From Elephas maximus indicus (lineage: Eukaryota; Chordata; Mammalia; Proboscidea; Elephantidae), in the NCBI RefSeq assembly GCF_024166365.1, contig NC_064826.1, positions 18,810,001-18,874,000 of the forward strand: a DNA stretch of 64,000 bases, read 5' to 3'. The position numbers and the translations under genes were made by a program. Below are positions 55,592 through 64,000 of the stretch, piece after piece; positions within the stretch are counted from its first letter, which is position 1, and each line of letters opens with the position of its first letter. The notes under the pieces are model-generated. The model was not told the DNA's origin and did no database searches. It saw nothing but the letters and a program-made list of their open reading frames with translations.

Positions 55592-55593
<2 letters not shown>

Positions 55594-55657
<64 letters not shown>

Positions 55658-55664
55658 ATATATA
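55594..55664. repeat. (AT)n microsatellite
   Basis: About 29 uninterrupted AT units (55594-55651), then tgtgtgtatatata. Likely length-polymorphic. Confidence 0.95.
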
Positions 55665-56080
55665 GGCAATTGGCATAATATTGTATATACTGTTCTGCGG
55701 TTTGGTTTTTTTTTTTTTTTCCACCTAACAAAGAAACTGTTAATTGAGTGTGATCCACATGCAACAGCTTGCCAGGAAAAATGTAAAAACACAGTGCATA
55801 ATCCAAACATACAGTTTCAGTAAATTAAAACCATTATAATTTCAGATTTTAGAGCTCATTGCAACGTGTTACATTTCATGCTTGCTCCAACTTTGACTAA
55901 ACAAATCACTTTTGGAAATAGTTCACTCAGCAGTGGATATGTTGAAGAAGAATATTCAGGAGTGGGTAACGAGCTGCATCTGTGTGCTTTCTGTACACAC
56001 CCAGACACACACATTTCCTATTGCTTCTCTGTTTTATGACAGGAAAGGCTGTCTTTTTCTGTCTATCCGCTGTTCGGGAG
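55665..56080. other. Unassigned sequence
   Basis: Contains a T run (55706-55720). No other feature recognised. Confidence 0.4.
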
Positions 56081-56081
56081 A

Positions 56082-56262
56082 CTTGTACCGTCCAACATGG
56101 TAGCCATTGGCCACATGTGGCTATTTTAAATTTAAATTCAGTTAAATAAAAAATTCAGTTCCTCAGTCACACTAGCCAGATTTCAAGTGTTCAGGAGCCA
56201 CATGTGGCCGGTGGCTGCCATGTGGGACAGATAGTTCTGCCAGTCAGCGCTGCCCTAGATAT
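56082..56262 (-). mobile_element. hAT-type MITE (MER33-like), both ends present
   Basis: Left terminus ttgtaccgtccaacatggta, right terminus gtggctgccatgtgggacag, with aagccacatgtgg-type inverted subterminal repeats and an AT-rich centre (tttaaatttaaattcag). Same orientation as the copy at 55395. Confidence 0.7.
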
Positions 56263-56469
56263 GCTTTCAACCACATTTCTCATCAAAGGCAGTGGTTTTT
56301 CCACAGGTGAGGGATAGGAAGGTGATGACTCCCCCCAAGAAGACACACCAGGACCTTTGGGGAAGGAGGAGGGCTTGCACTCTCACGCCTCTCCCTCTCA
56401 GGGTTTGGATCCTTTCCTCTGCATGTTTGGTGCATGTCCTCCAACCCCCTGCTGAGAATTAGTGTTCCC
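56263..56469. other. Unassigned sequence
   Basis: No recognised feature. Confidence 0.4.
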
Positions 56470-56481
56470 TAGTAATTAATT

Positions 56482-56668
56482 CCAGAAACCAAACTCACTA
56501 CCATCAAGTTGATTCCGACTCTTAGTGACCCCATAGGGTTTCCAAGACTGTACATCTCTACAGAAGCAGACTGCCACATCTTTCTCCTGTGGAGCCGCTG
56601 GTGGTTTCAAACCGATGACCTTTCAGTTAACAGTCAATCGCTTTAATCACCGTGCTACCAGGGCTCCT
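56482..56668 (-). mobile_element. AfroSINE, long form, antisense, with perfect 12-bp target duplication
   Basis: Tail ctcactaccatcaagttgat, body actgtacatctctacagaag, head accgtgctaccagggctcc. TAGTAATTAATT at 56470-56481 and 56669-56680. Confidence 0.9.
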
Positions 56669-56680
56669 TAGTAATTAATT

Positions 56681-57166
56681 ATAGGAAAGAAACTTGACAG
56701 CAATAGCTTTCCAGGGGTTACAGCCTTACTTTAAGTGATAATTCGTGGCGTACATACACAGTTGAATGGCATCTGTATACAATGTAAATACCATGGTCCA
56801 ACTTAGAAAGTGTTCGGTAACATGAGTTACGCAGGTGCTGACAAAAAAGCGAATTTAAACTTTTAAAAATGACAAAAACGTAGAATATTGGAAATGCATT
56901 CTTGAGTGCAAAACAAGCTGTGTTTATGCCTCCATTTGTTAGAAAATACGTCATCTGGAAGGATTCACAAGAAACAATAAGCGTGGTTCCCTCTGGACAG
57001 AGAAACTGAGAGGGAGGCAGCGGTAGAAGAGAGGCTGGCTTCACTATAGAGCCCTTTTAAATTTGGTACCTTGTGCTTGTATTATTTAGTTAAAAGGAAA
57101 ATCAATAAAACAGTGAAGGAGAAAATAAAACACATCTTTAAGATGTATAAAATGCAGAATAGATTA
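56681..57166. other. Unassigned sequence
   Basis: No recognised feature. A 108-codon minus-strand frame (56718-57044) shows no family features. Confidence 0.4.
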
Positions 57167-59511
57167 CAGGCACGCCTCGTTTTATTGTGCTTTGCTCTTT
57201 ATCGCTCTTCACAGATAATGCGTTTTTTTACAAGTTGGAGGTTTGTGGCAACCATGTGTCAAGCAAGCCTATCGGTGCCATTTTTCCAGCAGCACGTGCT
57301 CACTTCGTGTCTCCATGTCTTCTTGCAACATTTCAGATGTTTCCATTATTCTGTCTGTCCTGGTGATCTGTGATCACTGGTTTTTGATGTTACTGTTGTA
57401 ATTGTTTTGGAGCCATGAGCCGTGCCTGTGTAAGACAGTGAACTGAATCCATTAATGTTGGGTATTCTGACTGCTCCACTGACCGGCCGTTCCCCTATCT
57501 CTGTCCCTCTCCTCAGGCCTCCCTATTCCCTGAGACACTATGATATTGAAGTTAGGCCAATTAATAACCTTACAGTGGCCTCCAGGTGTTCAAGTGAAAG
57601 GAAGCGTCACACATCTCTCATTTTCAATCAAAAGCTAGGAAGAATTAAGCTTAGTGAGGAAGGCATGTTGAAAGCTGAGACAGGCCAAGAGCTAGGCCTC
57701 CTGTGCCAAGTAGTTAGCCAAGTTGTGAATGCAAAGGAAAAGTTATTGAAGGAAATTGAAAGTGCTACTCCAGTGAACACATGAATGGTAAGAAAGCGAA
57801 ACAGCTTTATTGCTGATACAGAGAACGTTTTAGTGGTCTGGATAGAAGATCAGACCAGCCACAACATTCCCTTAAGCCAAAGCCTAATCCAGGCCCTCAC
57901 TCTCTTCAGTTCTCTAAAGGCTGAGAGAGGTGAGGAAGCTGGAGAAGAAAAGTTTGAAGGTAGCAGAGGTTGGTTCCTGAGGTTTAAGGAAAGAAGCCGT
58001 CTCTACAACATAGAAGTGCAAGGTGGGGCAGCAGGTGCTGACGTAGAAGCTGGAACAAGTTGTCCAGAAGATCCAGCTGAGATCATGGATGGATTATCTA
58101 AACAACAGATTTTCAGTGTAGACAAAAAACTGCCTTACACTGGAAGGAGCTGCCCTCTGGGGCTTCCATAGCTGCGGAGAAGGCAGTGCCTGGCTTCAGT
58201 GCTTCAACGGGCAGGATGACTCTCTCGTTAGGGGCTAATGCAGCTGGTGACTTCAGGTTGGAGCCAGTGCTCATTTACCATTCTGAAAATCCTAGGGCCC
58301 TTAAGAATTATGCTAAACCTACTCTGCCTGTGCTCTGCAAATGGGACAACAAAGTCTAGATGGCAGCACGTCTGTTTACAACATGGTTTACTGACTATTT
58401 AAAGCCTGTTGAGACCTACTGTTCAGAAAAAAAGATTCCTTTCAAAATATTACTGCTCATTGACAGTGCACCGGTCACCCTGGAGCTCTGATGGAGATGT
58501 ACGAGGAGATTAATGTTGTTTTCCTGCCTGCTAACACAACATCCATTCTGCAGCCCATGGATCAAGGAGTAATGTTTGCTTTCAGGTGTTATTATTTAAG
58601 AAATACATTTCATGAGGCCATAGCTGCCATAGATAGTGATTCCTCTGATGGATCTGGGCAAAGTAAATTGAAAACCTTCTGGAAAGGATTTACCATTCTA
58701 AATGTCGTTAAGAACATTCGTGATTGATGGGAGGAGGTTAAAATATCAACATTAACAGGAGTTTGAAAGAAGTTGATTCCAGCCCTCGTGGATGACTTTG
58801 AGGGGTTCAAGCCTTCAGTGAAGGAAGTAACTGCAGATGTGGTGGAAATACCAAGAGAGCTAGAATTAGAAGTGGAACTTGAACATGTGACTGAATTGCT
58901 GTAATCTCATGATGAAACTTTAATGGATGAGGAGTTCTTACGGATGAGCAGAGAAAGTGGTTTCTTGAGATGGAATTTGCTCCTGGTGAAGGTGCAGTGA
59001 ACATTGTTGAAATGACGACAAAGGATTGAGAATATGACATAAACTTAGTTGATAAAGCAGCAGCACAGTTTGAGAGGACTGACTCCAATTTTGAAAGATG
59101 TTTCTCTATAGGTAAAATGCTATCAAGCAGCATCACAGGCTTCAGAGAAACCTTTCAGTTGATGCAGCAAACTTCATTGCTGTCTTACGTTAAGAAATAG
59201 CCACAGCCACCTCAGCCTTCAGCAGCCACCACCCTGACTGGTCAGCAGCCATAAACATCGAGGCAGGATCTTCCACTAGCAAAAAGATGATGACTCCCTG
59301 AAAGCGCAAATAATGGTTTGCATTTTTTTGCAATAAGGTATTTTTTCAAGATATACACTTTTTTTTAGACATAATGCTATTACACACTTAATAGACTACA
59401 GTATAGTGTAAGCATAACTTCCGTATGCACTGGGAGAATAAAAAATTCTTGTGACTCACTTTATTGCAGCGATCTGGAACTGAACCCACAATATCTCCAA
59501 GGTTATGCCTA
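57167..59511 (+). mobile_element. Tigger1-like pogo/Tc1-mariner DNA transposon, full length
   Basis: Both ends are present: left terminus caggcacgcctcgttttatt and right terminus ending ctccaaggttatgccta, inverted repeats with TA on each side (57165-57166, 59512-59513). Inside is a decayed transposase gene (57575-59270). The element moved by cut-and-paste at TA targets. Length 2345 bp is close to the usual ~2.4 kb. Confidence 0.92.
57575..59270 (+). pseudogene. Tigger1-like transposase pseudogene (pogo family, CENP-B related)
   Basis: The N-terminal DNA-binding region is read at 57575-57784, opening with [12 protein letters not shown] where GTG stands at the likely start codon. An in-frame TGA at 57782-57784 is followed in the same frame by 57785-58171 (HTH_Tnp region, [18 protein letters not shown]). 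The catalytic part is in shifted frames: a VDKK block at about 58120, LLIDSAP near 58458-58478, and [15 protein letters not shown] within 58491-58727. Several frameshifts and stops make it non-functional. The DDE/D enzyme normally excises and integrates the element in the nucleus. Confidence 0.88.
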
Positions 59512-59513
59512 TA

Positions 59514-60423
59514 TTTAGAAAGTTAGGGTCACTTGGGACAGGAAGAATGGTACAGTTGAGTAATAATAGAGGGTTGAGCAGAAGCTTGGTGTGACCATAA
59601 GAGAAACTCTCATGGGGCCTCCCGTCCGGGGTTGACACGCCATTTCTTATAAGCTAGTTTTTGTGCAACAGTTAAAGCTATTTAAAATCGTTTTTCTTAC
59701 ATATAATTTAATGCACCTTAGAAGAAAAAATATTTCTGGAACTAAATTTATTTTTTTTTTCATGCAACCCTTTCTTAACACTTGTGGAACACAGCTTAGG
59801 AAATGCTGATTTAAACTCTTGGAAATAATTAGCCCAGAAAGATGTGGTTGAAAAGAAACTGTCGTAGGTCTCGGGCACCCTGCCTCAGCTCGTCTTCTGA
59901 GAAAATGAAATACTGGAGTTAATTGAATTTAATTTGGACAGTGATGCACCGTGACTTATTCAGCACACACTGCCCTGGTACAGGTCACACGTGCCCTGAA
60001 TACGGATTTGATGGTCTCCCCTGCTCTTCCCCCCCAACCTTTAGCTTACAACTGTGTTCAGTGACCAAGAGGTGAGAGGGGCCAGCAGAGTGGAAGCATG
60101 GGCAGGGGAGACAAAGAGATTTCTTCACCATTGAGTCTCTGCATTTCAGCTTCCAGGAGACACGACGTCAGAAATGGAGTGCACACCTAGTAAAAATGAA
60201 GTATTAATTCTTGAAAATGGAACCCTGTAATTCAGCCAAAAAAAAAAAAAAATTTTTTTTTTTCTATTAAATCAACTTGCTAGGATCTGTACTTTTTCAG
60301 GAAAGAAAACTAAGGGGAAACTAACTAGTTTGGAGAACAGGCTGTCCTAAATTGTATACCTTATAAAGAAAATCTTGTTTGCCTTGGAGCTTTGCTTTAA
60401 GGCACGGCTTCCATTAAGACAGT
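59514..60423. other. Unassigned sequence
   Basis: A/T homopolymer junction at 60238-60262. No recognised gene or named repeat. Confidence 0.4.
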
Positions 60424-60639
60424 GCTTGTTGTTGTTTTTAGGTGTTGTTGAGTCAAGTCCAACTCATAGCAACCCTATATGACAGAGTAGAACTGACCCA
60501 TAAAGTTTACTGGGCTGTAATCTTTATGGGAGCAGGTCACCAGGTCTTTCTCCCACAGGGCCACTGGGTGGGTTCAAATGGCCAACCTTTTAGTTAACAG
60601 CCAAGCCAGGTGCTTTAACCATTGAGCTACCATGGCTTC
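60424..60639 (-). mobile_element. AfroSINE, long form, antisense, with target duplication
   Basis: Tail ttgttgttgtttttaggtgt, body gggctgtaatctttatggga, head accattgagctaccatggct. TTAAGACA at 60414-60421 and 60640-60647. Confidence 0.88.
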
Positions 60640-61185
60640 TTAAGACAAGAGTCATTTTCAAAATATTTAACAACGAGTGGAGTATGGGGACCAGCCATTC
60701 AGAATGGTTGTCAGCATTAAAGACCTGGTGTGGCTGGACTAGCGTGTGCAGACTGCATGTTACCTCTGCATAAAGATAAAGCCATTTGAGACAGGAAATG
60801 GGCTGTTACTGGATTTTGTGGCAGAGCTTACTCTTTATATAGTACTAGGAACCCTGCTTCATAGCTGGGGCCCTTGGCAGCTTCTGTGGCCATGTGACTA
60901 AATCTGGTTAATGGGAGGCAAATTCTCACATGATCGCTTCCAGGAACCTTAAGGGACAGCATGTGTCCCCATTGCCTTTCCTTCTTTGTCCCTTTTCCAT
61001 TTGGCTGTCTCAAATGTAGTTGCTGCCATTTTGGACCATGAAGTTGGTCTCATGTGGTGGAGCAACCAAATAGATGGAGTGCCCCACCAGCCTTCCTGGA
61101 CTCTTACCTGATATTTGGGGGTTTCCTGTCACTCTGAGATAAACCTAATCCTAACTAATACAGGTTCCTAAGCTGCTGGGCAAAC
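60640..61185. other. Unassigned sequence, 60835-61165 possibly an old LTR
   Basis: ggccatgtgactaaatctgg, ccatttggctgtctcaaatg and cctaatcctaactaatacag resemble an old MaLR-type LTR or related repeat. The match is from memory and weak. Confidence 0.35.
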
Positions 61186-61189
61186 TCAG

Positions 61190-61345
61190 CTTTGTCTCCT
61201 TGAAAACTCTTAGCAATCCTGTGAGCTAGATAGTCTCGTTCCTGTTAACGGATGAGGAGACTGAGCAGCTTACTTAGATATGCTCAGCTGGAGCCAGCAT
61301 TTGAATCCATGTCCAATCTTTCTGACTTCAAGTCTCCAAAAGTGT
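61190..61345 (-). mobile_element. MIR-type SINE, antisense
   Basis: gcaatcctgtgagctagata, gttaacggatgaggagactgag, gctggagccagcatttgaat, ccaatctttctgacttcaag in antisense MIR order. Confidence 0.7.
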
Positions 61346-61736
61346 GGTCCTTGCTCTCATAATGACTAGGAAACAGCGGAGCATGTAGCACATGGTTTTG
61401 TAACGTTTATGTTTTGGCAGAGCCCCAATTTTGTGGAGTTTTTAAAAAAGATATTGGGTTTTTCAGAGAAATTCATTTGTGGCTTTTTGAAAGTGACAAA
61501 CATGTTAACTGGTTTTCAGTCAATAATACTTAACAGAAAAACTTTTTCTTTCTTTTTTTTTTTAAATTTCACAGAAGCCTGTGTTTTCTCTAATCTCCAG
61601 TGTTCGCTTAATTGTCATTCGAAATTTAGGACATTTCTATGACAACAGAACAGTTAGATGAGAGACTTTGTGGCGTATTTTCTTTAATTATATCCACATC
61701 AAAGAAAATTTCAAGAACATTTGGAATTTTCTAGAA
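61346..61736. other. Unassigned sequence
   Basis: No recognised feature. Confidence 0.4.
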
Positions 61737-61748
61737 TTGTCCTTACTT

Positions 61749-61919
61749 GGAAATTCTGGTGGCATAGTGGTTAAGTGCTCTACGGCTGCTAACCAAAAGG
61801 TCGGCAGTTCGAATCCGCCAGGCGCTCCTCGGAAACTCTACGGGGCAGTTCAACTCTGTCCTATAGGGTCGCTATGAGTTGGAATCGACTCAAGGGCAGT
61901 GGTTTTGGTTTAATTGGTT
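61749..61919 (+). mobile_element. AfroSINE, short form, best-preserved copy
   Basis: Head gaaattctggtggcatagtgg, A box tagtggttaagtgc, B box ggcagttcgaatccgcc, tail ggtcgctatgagttggaatc. Many CpGs are intact. TTGTCCTTACT at 61738-61748 and 61920-61930 is perfect. The head resembles tRNA-Ser(GCT), with gctgctaacc in the anticodon arm. Confidence 0.92.
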
Positions 61920-61930
61920 TTGTCCTTACT

Positions 61931-62490
61931 CTGGAACAACTGTAGAACATTCTCCGTATCCATGTATCCATTATGTGATAACGTAGAAATTAGGATGAGA
62001 GTGGAATGAGGATTAGAAATCATTTCGATTGTCACTTAGGGGCAGCCTCTGCAGCCAGAATTTCTGCCAAACCTAGACACAGGAGAACAGACCTAAGATG
62101 GCCGCATGCCGTGGTGGTGTGTGTGTGTATGGAGTAGGGGGAGGGGACATAAAGGGATGGGGAACACGCACGAGGCCGTCAGCCAAGACCTGGGGGGCAG
62201 GTGGTGGCCAGTGGGCCCGGTGAGGCAGGTAAACTGGGTCCAGTACAAGCAACAAGTTGGCAGCAGAACCTGCAGTAGAGACAGAGTCTTAATCTACAGC
62301 CAAGGCTCTTCCTGGTGGTCCCTTGAGTGACGCTTGAAGTCCATTCATTTTTGCCTTCTCAGAAAAAAAAAAAATTTTTTTTTTTTTTCTCAGAACAGAA
62401 TGTTTTATTGGTTAGCGTAGCGTTTCCAAGTGTGTTCCTGGGAACACTGGATTTGCAAGATTTTCTGCGTAAAAAAAGAATCCTTTGGTC
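61931..62490. other. Unassigned sequence
   Basis: Short (GT)n at 62115-62128 and an A/T homopolymer junction at 62363-62389. No recognised gene. Confidence 0.4.
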
Positions 62491-62496
62491 ACATGG

Positions 62497-62664
62497 GAAA
62501 CCCTGATGGCATAGTGGTTAAGTGTTACAGCTGCTAACCAAAAGGTCAGCAGTTCGAATCTGCCAGGCACTCCTTGGAAGCTCTATGGGGCAGTTCTACT
62601 CTGTCCTGTAGGGTCACTATGAGTTGGAATTGACTCGACGGCACTGGGTTTGGTTTTTTTTGGG
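62497..62664 (+). mobile_element. AfroSINE, short form
   Basis: Head ggaaaccctgatggcatagtgg, B box ggtcagcagttcgaatctgc, tail cactatgagttggaattgac, ending in a T run. TCACAT / CCACAT flanks are a weak target repeat. Confidence 0.9.
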
Positions 62665-63060
62665 TGGCCACATAAGTTTGGGAAACTGCTATTTTCTGCC
62701 ACTTCTCCTAGGGAGTCCCAGTGCACACTTTGCTTTTTTAAAGTCTAAGATGTGAAGAGATCTATTTAACTTTATTTAACGCAGTTTCTGAAACTTACTT
62801 GAAAATGGAAAATGGGTCTTTTTTTTAAAAAATCTTAGAACCCATGGAACTATTCATGGTTTTTTAAATTAGCAGGTAATATTGGTCTTGGTCATTGCTG
62901 TTTGAGTGGGTTGAGTTTCTGAGAAAATGCAAGATATTTGAACCTAAAAGTGCAGAACTTTCTTGGTACCCTGTTTGCTCTTATTAGTCAGACCCTGTTC
63001 TCAGCACTTCAGTGCATTTTTGTGTATGCTTGGTAGAAACAAAACTTTAAACACTTGAAA
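62665..63060. other. Unassigned sequence
   Basis: No recognised feature. Confidence 0.4.
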
Positions 63061-63190
63061 AGCCCTTTGAGGTCATCTAATGCTGCCTCCTCATTTGCTG
63101 GTTGAAGAAACTAAGACCTAGAAAAGTTAAGTTGCTTGCCAAAGACCAAGCGGCCAATACGTGGCGACACTGGGGCCAAGGTCTTGTAAT
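63061..63190 (-). mobile_element. MIR-type SINE, antisense
   Basis: ctcatttgctggttgaagaaac, taagacctagaaaagttaag, gcttgccaaagaccaagcgg in antisense MIR order. Confidence 0.6.
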
Positions 63191-63351
63191 GTGCCTTTAG
63201 TCAACTCCCAGTGGAAATTACTTGAGACAGACGGTTCCTTACTTCAAAAACCTTCTTAGTGATATCTCTAGATTGGGGTGGGAAAAGAGCAAAAGAGTCA
63301 ATGCTTGATTTCTTTCCAAGCTTGGGGTAGGTAAAGGGAGCAAAAGAGGAA

Positions 63352-63555
63352 TTGTTGTTGTGTACTGTTGAGTCGATTCCAACTGATAGCAGCCCTACAG
63401 GACCGAGTAGAACGGCCCAATAGGGTTTCTTAGGCTGTAATGTTTACAGGACCAGATCGCCAGACCTTTTCTCCCGCAGGGCCATTGATGGGTTCAAACC
63501 TTTGACCTTTTGGTTAGCAGCCAAGCTCTTTAACCACTGAGCCACGAGGTCTCCA
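63352..63555 (-). mobile_element. AfroSINE, long form, antisense
   Basis: Tail ttgttgttgtgtactgttga, body aggctgtaatgtttacagga, head accactgagccacgaggtct. No sharp target duplication. Confidence 0.87.
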
Positions 63556-63772
63556 AGAGAGGGATAGATGGTGCTTAAGAAAAGAAGTACTGCAGAGGAG
63601 AGCCAGGATCCAGACCAGCAGCATTGTTCGGAAAAGTTAACCTTATTTCTGTGGCTAAGAATGACTTAAACCCTTTTTGCAAGAGAACGTAGAAAGTAAG
63701 TTATTTCTGGATGGCTCCTAACCCATGAACCAACTAGCAACTAAGCAGACAGTATAGCAACTATTGCTGTAT
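63556..63772. other. Unassigned short stretch
   Basis: No recognised feature. Confidence 0.4.
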
Positions 63773-63775
63773 TTA

Positions 63776-63982
63776 AGGAGCCTGATGGTACAGTGGTTAA
63801 AGCACTTATTTGCTAACTGAAAGGTTAGCAGTTCAAACTCACCATCCGCTCCACAGTCTGCTTCCATAAAGATTTACAGACTTGGAAACCTATGGAGTAG
63901 TCTTACTCTGTCCTACAGGGTCACTGTGTTTGGGAATCAAGTCTGTGGCAAATGCTTTGGGTTTTTCTTTTGTTTTTTAGGA
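63776..63982 (+). mobile_element. AfroSINE, long form
   Basis: Head ggagcctgatggtacagtggtt, body cttccataaagatttacaga, tail cactgtgtttgggaatcaag, then a T-rich end. Runs almost to the window edge. Confidence 0.85.
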
Positions 63983-64000
63983 TTTCATTACACCAAAGTG

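Noticed and set aside
55489-55806. Frame encoding a long alternating YI tract
   Set aside because: It is the translation of the AT microsatellite.
1-64000. CRISPR arrays, operons, integrons or prophages
   Set aside because: The sequence is clearly mammalian nuclear DNA; the repeats are dispersed retroelements with target duplications, not regularly spaced arrays.

Overview
This is mammalian nuclear DNA from an afrotherian, most likely an elephant or close relative. The diagnostic signal is a dense population (about 40 copies) of tRNA-derived AfroSINE elements, together with eight copies or fragments of an RTE-clade (BovB-like) LINE whose 3' end matches the SINE tail. Around these lie L1, L2, MIR, hAT MITEs and a pogo/Tigger transposon common to placental mammals. 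I found no protein-coding exon I could identify. Every long open frame I examined is either inside a transposon or has no recognisable features. The window reads as intergenic or intronic sequence. One weak candidate exon (18149-18278) is reported as a finding only.

Layout. 1-6 kb: diverged L2-like sequence, an AfroSINE, an MIR, a SINE trio at 3.43-3.95 kb, and an ~80-bp local duplication later split by a truncated SINE. 6-13 kb: MIR, two 5'-truncated RTEs, a 5S rRNA fragment joined to an AfroSINE (11.0-11.3 kb), and an L1 with an inverted 5' part (12.09-12.53 kb). 13-20 kb: L1 fragments, an imperfect palindrome built from SINE and hAT MITE sequence (15.3-15.97 kb), a 5'-truncated L1 with a perfect 11-bp target duplication (18.9-19.4 kb), and an RTE fragment. 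20-31 kb: L2, a 3.2-kb L1 carrying two SINEs, a second L1 3' end, L2, a 2.2-kb RTE with reverse-transcriptase coding remains, an L1 3' end with a 39-bp tandem duplication, and L2. 31-40 kb: an MIR split by a SINE, several SINEs with clear target duplications, an L1, and a nearly complete 2.9-kb RTE. 40-52 kb: MER5-like MITEs, an L1 3' end, a tRNA-Gly-headed SINE, RTE fragments, an LTR-like repeat and a 48-bp near-perfect inverted repeat at an L2 end. 52-64 kb: L1 3' end, L2, hAT MITEs, an (AT)n tract, a full-length 2.35-kb Tigger1-like element, MIRs and further SINEs.

How the parts relate. The RTE element encodes an endonuclease and reverse transcriptase. The SINEs encode nothing, but carry the last coding stretch of the RTE as their own tail, so they were probably copied by RTE enzymes. 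The many target-site duplications allow a relative insertion order to be read directly. All element names are assigned by eye from remembered family sequence and should be confirmed with a repeat-masking search.
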